From Larix sibirica (lineage: Eukaryota > Streptophyta > Pinopsida > Pinales > Pinaceae): a stretch of DNA of 23,047 nucleotides. The translations under genes and the position numbers were made by a program. The stretch is from the NCBI GenBank assembly GCA_004151065.3, contig NWUY0304606008.1:1-23047 (forward strand), in the 5' to 3' direction. Below, one piece after another: positions 1 to 9,697 of the stretch. How positions within the stretch are numbered: position 1 is the first letter of the stretch; every line of letters begins with the position of its first letter. The notes beneath the pieces were generated by a model. That model saw nothing but the letters and a program-made list of their open reading frames with translations, had not been told where the DNA came from and ran no database searches.

Positions 1-900
1 CGCTGGAACTAAGGGTTGTAGTGCTTCTACTAGTACTGCTCTTGGAACTGCTGCTGGAAATGCTGCTATTGGAACTCTGCTCTTTGTACTGCTGGGAATG
101 CTTATTAGACTGCTGGGAATTCTGCTCTACTGGTGGGACTCCTTGTTTGTGTTCATGGGAATTCTGCTTAATGATGGGACTGATCTTGGGAATGAAAAAG
201 CCAATTAAACCTGTGCTTCTGGGAATGAGACTGGAATTGCTACTTTTGCAGCGGTTGTGGTGCTTGGCCTTCTTTTAGTTAAACTAATTATGTAAATGCT
301 TTTTTCAACAGGGATGCCGTTTCCACTGATGCTGTGATCCTGCAAATGATGGGAATTCTATTTGAACTGCTTCTTTTAGGGATCCTTTCAATCCTGAAAC
401 TGCTGGTCGTTTTTCTGCTTGTGTTGGTGCCAATGTAAGGCTGCTGGGACTAGTGCAGCTGGGGGTGCTGGGAATTCTCCTAGGAATGCTCTTTATAATG
501 ATGCTTATGCTAGGACTGATTGTCATATGCTCCGGGAACTTCTGGTTCTAATGAAGCTGGGGATCCCAGTCCAACTGGTGCTGGGAAGAATGCTCGTGAA
601 ACTGCTGCTAGAAATGATCCCGGTAATGATGATGCTGAGAATGCTCTTAGAAAATGATCCTTCAACAGCTGATTGAAATAATACTGGTGAAACTGGTTAT
701 GCTAGAAATTTTGATACTGGTCTTTTACTGAGACTGGTAATGCTCCTTCAACTGCTGATGGAGCTGCTTTTCCTCCTGCTTGTCTTGGTTCTAATGAAGC
801 TGCTGGAGATGCTGGTTTGAGAACTGCTTATGGAACCTAGGCTGGTTGGCTGCTTATAATCCTTTTTCTGGGCGTGATGCTGGGAATAAGGACGATAGGG

Positions 901-926
901 CTCGCCCGACCAAATAAAAGGGCGAG
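901..926. repeat. Hairpin CTCGCCC / GGGCGAG
   Basis: Perfect 7-bp inverted repeat (901-907 with 920-926) with a 12-base A-rich loop, inside the first GNA array. It is unlike the array words around it, and its loop carries an in-frame TAA, so it looks inserted. Confidence 0.6.
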
Positions 927-955
927 GACAGTGAAACTGGTGTTGGCGGGGCTGG

Positions 956-990
956 TAATAATGCTTATTATAGGAATAAATAATTATTAT
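956..990. repeat. AT-rich palindromic insert in the GNA array
   Basis: TAATAATGCTTATTATAGG followed by AATAAATAATTATTATGCC interrupts the array words. The coding phase before it (frame of 933) and after it (frame of 961) differ, so this insert coincides with a frameshift. Its AT core and GG/CC ends resemble the palindromic elements of 6.2-10.25 kb. Confidence 0.45.
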
Positions 991-1596
991 GCCGGGAACG
1001 AGAACGGTTCAACTGGTTAAGCTTCAACTGATTATGCCGCTGGGAATGCTTTTAGTTCTACTGATGATGTTGGTTCAAATGCTGAGAATAATAATGCTAG
1101 TTCAATTGGTGCCTCTTATTTGAATGATCCTGGTAATTATGATGCTGGTGCTGGGAATTCTGTTGGTTCTACTACAGCTGGAAATACTCTCGCTTTTGCT
1201 AGACTTCCTTTTGCTTATAGAAATTCTGTTGGTTCTATTGGTCCTGGAAATGCTGGTGCTGCCAGAAATGAGGCTGGTCTAGAGACTGCTTATTTAAATG
1301 ACTCTGATACAGCTTCCCCTTCAACTTCTGATTCAAATGCTTTTGAAACCAGTGCTTATGGAAATACCAATGATCTTGGTCTTCCTTTTGCTGCCCGAAA
1401 TGAGGCTGGGACTGTTGCTGATAGGGATGATGCTAGTCGTAATGCTTCTTCAACTGGCGGTCGTTCTGCTGTTTTCAATTATGCCGCTGAGGCTGCTGGG
1501 AATTCTTTTGCTGAGCGTGATGCTGGGAATGCAGATGGACTCCTGGAAATAATTATTATTTTTGTTGGTACTGTTCAATGCCATATAAGGTGGAGA

Positions 1597-1611
1597 GGGG
1601 TTATTAACCCC
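1597..1611. repeat. Perfect palindrome GGGGTTA-t-TAACCCC
   Basis: Seven-base perfect arms around one base, just downstream of the first GNA array. No run of T follows, so it is not supported as a terminator. Confidence 0.55.
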
Positions 1612-1692
1612 GAGAGCTCAGTGGAGGTGGTGGTTGGATATAGACCATTAAGGCAAGGCAAGAGCCATAAAGCCCAGAAAGTAAAAGAATAG

Positions 1693-2110
1693 AGAGGTGT
1701 AAGTAGGGGTTTGACACCCCGTACCGTATAGTTTTTATAGCCATCAGAAGGAGGGGCAAGCTATAATACTCCTAAAGGGGCAAGCAATACTCTCTGACCT
1801 TCCAGTATAGACTGACCCATCAAGTAGGACGCAATCCGTATCAAGAAGAACGCCCCAGAACGCCACCTCATGGAAACATGGAGGGGAACATGGATACCAG
1901 GCACTTGGATTGAATTCCGGATCGAAGCATATGGACCTCGATGTTTGCACATTAGACAGGAATAAGGTTATTGAACTTAAAGTACAGAATTTCAGGGATA
2001 TAACACCAGTGCATGTTTATGACTCTGAGTGGGGGCTCTGGGAAAAAGAGCATTCACTTCAAACTGATCGATTTGGATCCTGAGCGGGTTTAAATTACCA
2101 CTTTTAAAAG
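1693..2110. other. Gene-less stretch
   Basis: No coding frame with a plausible start or domain, and no RNA gene. A weak GGGGT/ACCCC hairpin lies at 1706-1720. Short overlapping minus-strand frames (1744-1952) show no recognisable protein. Confidence 0.5.
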
Positions 2111-2205
2111 CAAGCGTTAGCTTGGAGAGGCAAGCTTCCCAAGCGATAGGCAAGCTTTCCAAGCGATAGGCAAGCTCACTAGCGATAGGCAAGCGTTAGC
2201 GATTG
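2111..2205. repeat. 20-bp tandem repeat, about 4.8 copies
   Basis: Units start at 2111, 2131, 2151, 2171 and 2190. The clearest are CAAGCTTCCCAAGCGATAGG and CAAGCTTTCCAAGCGATAGG (one substitution apart). The fourth (19 bp) contains CTCACTAGCGATAGG. The first and fifth units share CAAGCGTTAGC. The CTCACTAGCG word recurs in the inverted repeat at 12825-12947. Confidence 0.9.
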
Positions 2206-3328
2206 ATAAAGAAGGTAGGTTCCACTGGTGGACTTTCTCAGTTAACTGTGAATTTAACACAGCGCTGTTAGGTGGGAAACATAATCAATATTGCTCGGTG
2301 TATAAATAAGAGGCCTTATCCTCCCTCTGTATGGCGGATTTCTCGGGTCTTTCCCCTCCTTCTTGCTTGTCTTATTCCCATCCAATGGGGTATCCTTGTC
2401 CATGCAATTTCCACGATAAATGGTACTTTCTTTCGTGCAGCTTCAAGGGGTTTTGGGGGGTAAAAAAAAAACATCTTCGTAATAGCAAAGGAAAGGTAGA
2501 TCCAGGTGTCAGTCCAAGCAAGTGCTTAATATAAAAGGTGGGTAAAGAATATGCATCAGAACGCTGTTCATATAAAATCTGCCTTATGGAAGGTAGGTTG
2601 GTGTGGAAATGATTTCACTTACTTCCTGTTTTTCATCTTATGAACCAGGGCTGTCAAAGTAAAATCCCTCATCATGTTGTTATTGGCCTCCGGAGGAGGT
2701 CAAGCAAAGGTGACAAAGCCATCGCCCACCTGTTGACTCCCGTCCTGACAAACTTCAGCGTACCCATACAGGATCCTGCCCTCTCTGATAACAACTCATG
2801 CGGCATATATATATAAGCTAACCGGATATGTATTCACGACTCGGCTCTTGCTCACTGTCTACTCACTTTCACCACAGGTTATAGTTCCGGTTTTTTTTGA
2901 TTCCCCGGGTCTATCGCTCAACTCGTCTCGTGAACTCGTAGTCCATCCAGTTTCAATTTCTTTCACTGTATATTCCTTTATTTCATTCTGTTGTGGGTGT
3001 CTATCAAGCGAACCTCACCGCCTCATGGGGAAGTTATCCATGCAAGCCTCAAGGGAAGGTAGTAACATAGTTCCGTAAGGTATCTATGTAAGAGTAGCTC
3101 TGTAGGTCGGTATAATGGTTAAGTATATCTATTCCAAGCTTGCTCGAGGTTGAAGGATATCATTAAAGGTTTTATCGGTGTAAAGCAAGGGTAACTGTAT
3201 AATACATGCTAAGAGAAGACCTGACAAGAGAAGACTGTCTGATAACCGTAGTGGACGCTGCCCATATTAAATGTGCCCGGATCAGGCCTGACTAGCTCAC
3301 ACTATAAGCCTTGCTCACATTATCACTA
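2206..3328. other. Gene-less stretch with LTR-like TATA contexts
   Basis: No supported gene. Short plus frames at 2272-2534 and 2848-3078 have no recognisable domain. A TATAAATAAG (2301-2310) and a TATATATATAA (2806-2816) are each followed by pyrimidine-rich sequence, a layout seen in plant retrotransposon LTRs. A loosely tRNA-like run at 3095-3165 lacks a proper anticodon arm and T arm. Confidence 0.4.
2731..2890 (+). promoter_or_regulatory. Possible LTR U3/R remnant with TATA box
   Basis: The segment begins TGTTGACTCCCG, carries TATATATATAAGC at 2806-2818, and continues with CT-rich sequence ending CACCACAGGTTATAG. This resembles the end of a plant LTR (TG start, TATA box, pyrimidine-rich leader). 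No matching second LTR or primer-binding site was found in the window, so the call is tentative. Confidence 0.18.
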
Positions 3329-3475
3329 TGACATTCTATGGCATTTTCACTATGCGTCCTGACTCACCTGCTCAAGCCCCATACCTCCTTACCAGAGAAC
3401 CGTACCTGAAAAATAAAGACCTGACCTGTAAAAATAGGATAGGAACTGTGGTTCCGTTCAGTTAAGTGCAGCTCC
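3329..3475. repeat. Diverged direct repeat A, copy 1
   Basis: Matches 3853-3958 in order: TGACA..TATGGC..TTT..CACTA, then CCTgACTCAC, CCGTACCTGA, ACCTGACCTG, ATAGGAACTGTG and GTTAAGTGCAG. Several indels separate the copies, so the duplication is old. Confidence 0.6.
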
Positions 3476-3759
3476 ACTCTGTAAGCTCTGTAGCGCGGTA
3501 ATCAAGAGGTAAGGTTCCAAAGTTATGGATCTCGGGGACTCACTCATGCAGCAAGTTAAAATACTAAAAATACTAATGGGAAGCCCAACAAGGAGCATTG
3601 GTGATTCATACCCAAACCACAAAAACCAACCATGGATTTTACTATGAGGTAGGCCAGAACATAGATAGAAACTTACTGAAATTGCATTATGACTTAAGAA
3701 TAATCTCCATTTTAGATCCATAAGGAAATGTGTCATCGAACCACTATAAATGATTTTTG

Positions 3760-3798
3760 TACTATTTATTGCAAAATGTAAAATGAGAAGGTCTGCTG
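3760..3798. repeat. Diverged direct repeat B, copy 1
   Basis: TACTATTTATTGCAAAATGT followed by AAAATGAGAAGGTCTG aligns to TACTATAGCAAAATGTGC followed by AATCAGGAGGTTTTG at 3983-4019. Confidence 0.5.
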
Positions 3799-3852
3799 GC
3801 ATGGGCGTTGTTGATTAGTCCTCATTGGTTGGACGGGAAGAGGGAACGACGA

Positions 3853-3958
3853 TGACAATATGGCCTTTACTCACTATTGGCCTAACTCACCGTACCTGAT
3901 AAAACCTACCTGATTGAAGTAGGAACTATGTTTGGTACATTATTAAGTGGTGGAGCCC
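3853..3958. repeat. Diverged direct repeat A, copy 2
   Basis: Second copy of the 3329-3475 sequence, about 520 bp downstream, including CCGTACCTGATAAAACCTAC and GTAGGAACTATG. It is shortened by internal deletions relative to copy 1. Confidence 0.6.
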
Positions 3959-3982
3959 TGTTCTTTTAGCCCGGGCCCATTT

Positions 3983-4019
3983 TACTATAGCAAAATGTGC
4001 AATCAGGAGGTTTTGTATG
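3983..4019. repeat. Diverged direct repeat B, copy 2
   Basis: Counterpart of 3760-3798, sharing GCAAAATGT and the AGGAGGT/GAAGGT segment. Together with repeat A it shows that 3.3-4.0 kb arose partly by local duplication. Confidence 0.5.
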
Positions 4020-6213
4020 TTCTAACCAAATGAACATAGTTTAATTACAAGTGGTGTACTGAGGTAATGGTGGGTAATGGTGCTAGATCACCTCAACAAT
4101 GGGCAAGTTAAACGACGATATGCGCTGCTGAAAAGGCCAGCCATGTTCGGAATGACACCCTTACTGGACCTATACTACCTAACCTCACTCATGATCTTAC
4201 TGGGCATGTGGGAGCCCACCAGAGCTATTTTTCTAGTTCCTTATTACAGCTTGGGTCTTATGGTCTAATGGCCCCACTGGTACACATGTTCGAACGTAGA
4301 TATGCAGATATATAATAGTTGGATATTTCCCCCCCCCTTAAATTGTTTATAATGTCCCGGATCACAGGAAGGAGTAAAACTGGAAAGGTAGCGATACCAA
4401 CGAAGTGAATAGATGGTTCATAAATATAAGGCAGGGGTGCCTAACCCACTATTTTAGCTTAAAATTATAGCAGCTAAATAATAATGCTGAGCAACTTCTC
4501 TGGATGTAAAATGTGTGCGTTATCCTATTGAAACTCCATGTGGAAAAAGTGAACTTGCATGAGTATTTACTTGGCTTGGGAACATTAAGCCTACTTTACT
4601 TACATGCATGCTATTCACCTACGACGACAAAAACGAACGCCACGAACACAATAAGGAAAAAACTGGGCGGGGCTGCTCAGTTGGGCTTGGGTACTCGGTT
4701 TGGCTCCTATAATAACTATACTATAATCCACTGGCTCTAATTTGCTACGCTAATTGACCATCCATCCAATCATGTCATCATCCAACAACAGGGAGAGCAA
4801 GGGAAGCTACGAGAGGTCTTCGTCGAATCGATCATACAGCTGTGTCTTTTAAGTTCTGGCTGTATAGAGAGAATCAGGCAGTTACAAGGATCCCACCCAC
4901 CAACTGAGCGGTCTAAAACAAATAGTAAGGAATATCGCGGGTCAATAGTAATAATGGTAGTTACCCTCTAGGCATTCATGAAGGCAAGTGTTTTGTAAGC
5001 CCGCCAAATAAATTAATAGTGTACTAAGTTGAAAGTCTGTGAGCCATGGGTCTATTAAAAAGTTGTACCACATGATTTTGAATTCATACCACGGGTTCCA
5101 CAACATTGTGCTGTGGGTTTTATTTGTTAAACACTCCCCTATATTCCACATGCCACGGAACATAGGAGGCACAATAGCCACTTACAGAATATGTAGTAAA
5201 CTATCCGCCGTGAGATCAGGAAGGCATAAGAATGTTTTAATCATTTGACCCCATAAATATTGAAATATCAAAATGATCTATGCTGCCATGGACCTGTATA
5301 GAAGCATCCAAAGTGCTTATGGACCCAATCAAAGGTTTTATATCCCAACTAAATGCCTAAAGTTCATAATACCTCAAACGGGTGTACTAAAGATCAAAAT
5401 GAAGGTGACAAAGTATAAAATACCAAAAAAGGGAAGGTCAAAAGTGAGATAAAACCATAGATACAAGTTAATAAGGCTTTAATTGTATTCTTTTGGCAGT
5501 ATTTTTATACTACCATCGGTTATAAAATGCATTTAGCTCTCAACCCTAGTTGTTAAAACATACCAGAATAAAGTTTCATAAATAGTAACATAACACATAC
5601 TAGATTACCAGGAGAGTCTCCAAGTAAGCCTAGTTCCATTTCCATCGTCAAGTCCGCGTAAGGTAAGGAACCTGCCAAGTACACGTGCAAGTACACCAAG
5701 TAAACCACCGAGTTAGTGTGTTCGCCATACGTGAGATAAGAGTTTGCCTAGCATATAATATAAATGATAGCTTGCTTTTCTCAACTCGCCAACCCCGTGT
5801 TTAAGGAGGGGTTAGAATGGTTGTTACCAGACGGTAAGAAAGGGTAAAGAGTATGTTCCCCAAGTTACCACCTATCCGAGATTGCCCTTCCAAACACAAT
5901 AAAGGGTTAGTTAATAGGTAGATAAGTGGCGGTTGAGGATAGGGCTGAATTTGTTCGTATATGAGGGCAAGTTCTATAGAAAAGGGAGAACTGATAGATC
6001 CAAGAAAATAGAAGTTTGAAAATCAGATCTGAATACTAAATCAGCACAGCACCAGCCCAGCTGTAAATAGAAAGCGGATTCGCTTAAGATTTAAAACCTT
6101 AAAATGAGTGGGGCATAGATGCCACCTTTGTCATTGATATGGCATATCGGATTTGACGGTCTACACAAATAGACCCCTGGGTAAGATGATTGCCTTATTT
6201 ATGTGTGTAGGGC
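4020..6213. other. Gene-less stretch
   Basis: Several short frames on both strands (4077-4268, 4513-4740, 4942-5248) show no known domain and overlap one another. A C-run lies near 4330. CAAGTACAC-type words repeat at about 5677-5705. No tRNA, rRNA or intron core is visible. Confidence 0.5.
4595..4630. repeat. Dispersed repeat, copy 1 (partner 15581-15618)
   Basis: TTTACTTACATGCATGCTAT, then TCACCTACGACGACAA, matches TTTACTTACGTGCATGCTAT, then CAACATCAAGTACGACAA, at 15581. The copies are 11 kb apart in the same orientation. Confidence 0.55.
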
Positions 6214-6256
6214 AATTAATAATAGTAGGGCGGTATTGGCATTATTTATTTAAGGG
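6214..6256. repeat. Palindromic-family elements (two)
   Basis: AATTAATAATAGTAGGG (6214-6230) and ATTATTTATTTAAGGG (6241-6256). Both have the AT core and a GGG end typical of the family. Confidence 0.5.
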
Positions 6257-6805
6257 CAATATATGGACGGTGGGGAATAGCGCTTGGATACGATGAATGA
6301 ATGCCATGTTACTCGCCCCCGATTCTTTTTATCTCTTGCCTCCACACCGCTTGTATAAATGATTCAGTGTGCTAATGGGGATTGTACAATATCCATATCA
6401 CCTTTGACAAAGATGAACTTCACAAAGAAATGATTTTGGTTTAATGTTCCTCTTGATTCCCCCATTATTCCACTCTCATCAGATATTTTAGCCACTCTCA
6501 GAAATAACGGAATGGTTATTTGCTTAATAAGAAGATTTATTTATTGAAATGAGAAGATTTACGTTAAAATCCATTATCTTAGGATTGGGAATAGTAGCCA
6601 ACCCCATCAAATTGCTCTAAATTATTATATAGAAAGAAGGGCGCTGGATGGAATAGTAGTCAACTCAGTTCTAGGTCCTCGTTTATCTCCCATCTCCAAT
6701 GAATCTGAATTGAAGTCACCTTTCTTTCATATAGTTATAGTAACTTACCTTTGCAAATTGCGTTCATTCGTTCAGGATCAAAAGGATTGAAATAGAGAAT
6801 TCTCC

Positions 6806-6826
6806 CCCTACTATTCTAATAAGGGC
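6806..6826 (+). repeat. Palindromic-family element, type copy
   Basis: CCCTACTATTCTAATAAGG followed by GC. The arms CCCTA/TAAGGG nearly pair. The first 19 bases are found exactly inverted at 8064-8082, and nearly unchanged 85 bp downstream at 6891. Confidence 0.8.
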
Positions 6827-6890
6827 GGCTCTTCCGGGGCGGGGAAAAAAGCAAAATTTTTAATATCATCCCGGTCCCGCTGCTTCTCTC

Positions 6891-6909
6891 CCCTACTATT
6901 CTAATAGGG
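6891..6909 (+). repeat. Palindromic-family element
   Basis: CCCTACTATTCTAATAGGG. The 5-bp arms CCCTA/TAGGG are perfect. It differs from the 6806 copy only by loss of one A. Confidence 0.8.
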
Positions 6910-7058
6910 AAAGGGAATCGATTGAATCCTCCTGTATTTCGCTTTTCCCTCAAATACTCTTCTGCAGTTCCACGGGCGCCGGAAGGATAAGATGCGAAAC
7001 GACTCCCTTGTTCTCTGAGGTGCGTGCGGGGAGAATATGCAACATAAGCGATGAATTC

Positions 7059-7078
7059 GCCCTACTATTAATTCAAGG
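7059..7078 (+). repeat. Palindromic-family element
   Basis: GCCCTACTATTAATTCAAGG: shared GCCCTACTATT half, with a diverged second half ending AAGG. A related ATAATAATAGGG lies at 7128-7139. Confidence 0.6.
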
Positions 7079-7608
7079 TCGTTCCAAACCCTCCCAGCAA
7101 GCAGCAGCCACAATACCGTGCAATTTCATAATAATAGGGAGTACGAAACAAACTTCTACACCGCGTCCCCTTACTTTTTATATAAATGGCTCCGGAACGC
7201 CGCTCCCCCCTTAAAGAAGAATTGAATAGGGGTGTTACTACTTATATAAGGGCCTGCACTAGAAAGTTTCAGGGTATGTTCGATCAGCTTGAAAATGCCA
7301 GTTATCTATTAGTAAGCATCTATTTTCTCTGTCCAAAGTAGCTGCGCTGCCAATAGATTCCGTTCAGTTCTGGGGTAGGTGGGAATAAAGAAGTTGGGGA
7401 GGGGGGAAGGGCTATCGCTCAACGGATCACTAGGCCTGCCTACGTAAGAATAGTAGTGTCTCGGGTCAACTTCGTTTATCGAGATCTGGTTTCCCTTTTC
7501 CCCGCTTCGAAGCCTGTTTGCAATGCACAAATCATTCATTTCCATACAAAGAATGTGAATTGGACCAATGGTATTTCCGGGCGCCAGCCACATCAGCAGG
7601 TTCCGCAT

Positions 7609-7646
7609 CCCAATTATTAGAATAGTAGGGGTAATAATAATAGGGG
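7609..7646 (-). repeat. Two adjacent palindromic-family elements
   Basis: CCCAATTATTAGAATAGTAG then GGG (7609-7631) shares 17 bases with the inverse of the 6806 copy. It is followed directly by TAATAATAATAGGGG (7632-7646), giving a nested or serial arrangement. Confidence 0.7.
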
Positions 7647-7703
7647 ATTTATCCACTCACACCCTCAAAAAATGGAAAACAGAGAACAAAGGGTTGAGGG
7701 GCC
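7632..7703. repeat. Diverged 72-75 bp repeat, copy 1 (partner 8525-8598)
   Basis: Shares with 8525-8598, in order: AATAATAAT.GGGGATTTAT, CACTCACACCC (against CACACACACCC), GGAA, and CAGAACAAAGGGTTGAGG followed by GGCC. The middle is diverged. Both copies begin with a palindromic-family end. Confidence 0.75.
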
Positions 7704-7755
7704 CCGCAATTCTTCTATAGAAAGTACGGGTGCGGTGCATGCCCTCAAGTGACTC

Positions 7756-7782
7756 CGCCCTACTCTTATTATTGCTAGGGCG
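7756..7782. repeat. Palindromic-family element with perfect 7-bp arms
   Basis: CGCCCTA (7756-7762) and TAGGGCG (7776-7782) flank the core CTCTTATTATTGC. This is the best hairpin of the family. Confidence 0.8.
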
Positions 7783-8063
7783 AGAGCTTTAAGAATAGGG
7801 GGGCCTTCATGAATTATGGACGGCTTTAAATAGCTTTGTTGGGCAGGCTAGCAAGCAACCTGAAATCGATAGGGGTACGATCAAAAGTGCTGCCCCCCCT
7901 TTCTAGATAATAACTGAACCTTACTTAACGATGAGAGCCTCATGGCTTAGATAGGCTTTTTAGGGTAGGACCTAGTAGTCCCTGTAGCTGAATAAGAATG
8001 ACCACTGACCACCACTTGTTCACCCGTGTCCGAACCGACTAACACCATAATATGAATTCGTCT

Positions 8064-8100
8064 CCTTATTAGAATAGTAGGGTGATTAATAATAGTAAGG
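8064..8100 (-). repeat. Palindromic-family elements (two), first an exact inverse of 6806
   Basis: CCTTATTAGAATAGTAGGG (8064-8082) is the exact reverse complement of 6806-6824. It is followed by ATTAATAATAGTAAGG (8085-8100). Confidence 0.8.
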
Positions 8101-8426
8101 CCAAGTAACACAAAAGCTATTGGTGAGACTGGGATCAATCGATAAAGGGGAGTCCTACTGGATATGGGCCCGTCGACCAATTATTAAGCTGGGCAGGGTA
8201 AGACGGGTCACGATCATACTCTAGTGTTTAATTCGAACCGCTTTTTTCAGTAAAAAAGAGAGCCAATCTACCTTCTATATTCCGTTCGCAGAGATAACGA
8301 GGTCCTACCCCGGCCTAGTAGGACTTATTCATCAATTTGAAAGCTAGCTTTCCTTTCCCCCTGTAGGGATTTCTAATGGTGGAAATAAGGAAGTGGGGAG
8401 TTTCAAACTCTCATCCATGCAGGTTT

Positions 8427-8445
8427 CCCTTTTTAATAATAGGGC
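8427..8445. repeat. Palindromic-family element
   Basis: CCCTTTTTAATAATAGGGC, with six of seven arm positions paired. Confidence 0.55.
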
Positions 8446-8524
8446 AGCTTTCCAGTAGGCCGGGCGGATGGTGAACGTTTGGACGAAGCAAGCGACCTTT
8501 CTATAATGAATTGAGCAAAGTAAT

Positions 8525-8598
8525 CATAATAATAATGGGGATTTATACACACACACCCGTCGTTTAATAGGAAGCGCAGAACAAAGGGTTGAGGGGCC
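8525..8598. repeat. Diverged 72-75 bp repeat, copy 2
   Basis: Partner of 7632-7703. The terminal CAGAACAAAGGGTTGAGG followed by GGCC is nearly identical, whereas the middle CGTCGTTTAATA differs. Confidence 0.75.
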
Positions 8599-8603
8599 AG
8601 CTC

Positions 8604-8619
8604 ACTATTATTTAGTAGG
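8604..8619. repeat. Palindromic-family element
   Basis: ACTATTATTTAGTAGG. Fifteen of its sixteen bases recur in the hairpin at 14545-14568, outside the main patch. Confidence 0.6.
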
Positions 8620-8692
8620 TTGGTGCCACCTTTAATCAATAGTAAGGCCATATTTATATTTATAAGTAAGGGGCGATACAGGTGAATCTTCT

Positions 8693-8750
8693 GGCCCTAT
8701 TTCTTATTATAAGGCTAGTGACTCATCATGTTTTTCTTATAATAAGGAAG
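8693..8750. repeat. Two palindromic-family elements
   Basis: GGCCCTATTTCTTATTATAA then GGC (8693-8715), and TTCTTATAATAAGGAAG (8734-8750). They share the TTCTTAT-ATAAGG pattern and are about 20 bp apart. Confidence 0.6.
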
Positions 8751-9138
8751 TAACCACGCTCATTATTCCCCGGGAATGAGCCGAATAGATAGCAACTAAT
8801 AGAACGCTAAGTCCGGGGCTCTACCCAACACCTAGCCGGGCCACTCGCTTAAATAAAAAGCTTTATTGATTGCTCACCCCCTATAAAAAAAGTGCGTTCC
8901 CCCTTTCCGTTCATGATTGTTGAGCGGATAGTACCTATTGCATATTTAAGCCGGGTAGGCGTGCAGGAGAGATTCTTGCAGTCTCACCTACTGAATAGTT
9001 AGCACCAGGAAGGCATGGGAATAACCATTTTAGGTAGGCAAGTTGGTGATCTTTCACATATATGATATGACCCGGATCCATCTATTTCAATTATTTAATC
9101 CGGCGATAATGCGTTGCTTCAGGAAACGATCCATATGA

Positions 9139-9159
9139 CCTGCTTAAATAATAATCAGG
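9139..9159. repeat. Palindromic-family element
   Basis: CCTG and CAGG arms around CTTAAATAATAAT. A diverged relative, CCTACTTACTATTCTTAATT, follows at about 9195-9214. Confidence 0.5.
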
Positions 9160-9697
9160 TGTTCTTACTACTTCTTCGTCAACTTATGTCTCCCCCTACT
9201 TACTATTCTTAATTGCCTGTGCGGGACTATTCTGAAAAGAGAGGGGATTCGTACGGGCACAACGAAGCATCTCCAGCTTGCTCTTTAGCGGCGACCCGAG
9301 CTACTGCTTACAGATCTAGCTAGAATTTGGGAAGTGCTAGACATTTCCTTGCTCTCGCCCGCTTTGTTCTATATCAGTACGGCCAACTCCTTATGTTTGA
9401 TGTTGATCGATTGCTATTCAGTCACGCACGGGATTATTTAGAACGCACTTTGAATAATAATTATAGCGCCTTGCTTCGCTTTATCATTATCATCACTGCG
9501 GCGCAAGCTTTGCTTATAATTACAGCATTTAATGGAAAGAAAAGATGATCCTCGGACATAATGTTAAAGCTTTTCTCATCGCATGTTATGAGTGTAGGCA
9601 TGATCATTACGCCTATATAGAGCTACGCTCTTACTTATTATATATAATTCTATAGAAAAAAGCCCGATCCCCGCTCTTCCTTCTTGGGTTGGTCTCG

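Larger units (their letters stand above)
1..1560 (+). repeat. GNA array 1: degenerate trinucleotide-phased tandem repeat
   Basis: About 1.5 kb built from imperfect short words such as GCTGGGAATGCT, GGTTCAACTGGT, GAAACTGCTGGT and CTTCAACTGCTGAT, repeated at multiples of three bases. In the phase that reads GCT-GGG-AAT-GCT it encodes Ala, Gly, Asn, Thr, Ser, Asp and Glu almost exclusively (AGNA, GSTG and ETAG-type words). The other two plus frames give Leu/Met-rich shadows and the minus strand gives Ser/Pro/Ile-rich shadows, so long open frames arise by composition alone. The array is cut by the left window edge. Phase changes at several points (near 70, 850 and 980) show small insertions and deletions, so the array is old. 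Two further blocks of the same kind, in the same orientation, lie at 16562-17005 and 18586-18780. Confidence 0.85.
873..1692 (+). pseudogene. Eroded open frame encoding Gly/Asn/Ala/Asp-rich repeat protein
   Basis: The best preserved reading frame of the first GNA array. From 873 it reads RDAGNKDDRARPTK, meets TAA inside a small hairpin, continues ETGVGGAGNN, and ends at a TAA (981-983) in an AT-rich insert. A second phase reads from 961, has one TAA at 1018-1020, and is then open to 1692 (about 220 codons). It has no convincing start: the only upstream in-frame ATG (961) precedes the stop at 1018, and the next candidate is TTG at 1120. Internal protein-level repeats include LPFAYRN and LPFAARNEAG, and GNS/GNA words. 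After about 1545 the repeat ends and the frame runs into unrelated basic sequence (YRPLRQGKSHKAQKVKE). No signal peptide, membrane segment or known domain is visible. It could be a relic of a low-complexity linker in a mobile-element polyprotein (compare the third array) or just slippage-expanded non-coding DNA. Confidence 0.45.

Noticed and set aside
21-676. Leu/Met/Glu-rich plus frames (LLLELLLEML type) in the first array
   Set aside because: Out-of-phase readings of GCTGGGAATGCT-like words. Their apparent membrane-like composition is a product of the repeat.
1706-1720. GGGGT-TTGAC-ACCCC hairpin as a terminator
   Set aside because: Weak stem, no T-run and no gene upstream to terminate.
2301-2310. 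TATAAATAAG as a promoter
   Set aside because: AT-rich words of this kind are frequent here, and no gene or clear LTR boundary follows.
3095-3165. tRNA-like sequence GTAGCTCTGTAGGTCGGTAT
   Set aside because: No acceptor stem pairing, no clear anticodon arm and no GGTTCRA T loop.
7309-7656. 115-residue minus-strand frame
   Set aside because: Its N-terminus is encoded by palindromic elements (PIIITPTILII), and the remainder matches no family I recognise.
7947-8180. 77-residue minus-strand frame with a hydrophobic segment
   Set aside because: The INHPTILIRR part comes from two palindromic elements. The rest is unrecognised.
9327-9548. 73-residue plus frame ending AAQALLIITAFNGKKR
   Set aside because: TTG start after an adjacent TAG, no match to any plant organellar protein I can recall, and a palindromic-like AT segment inside it. 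Not enough to call a gene.
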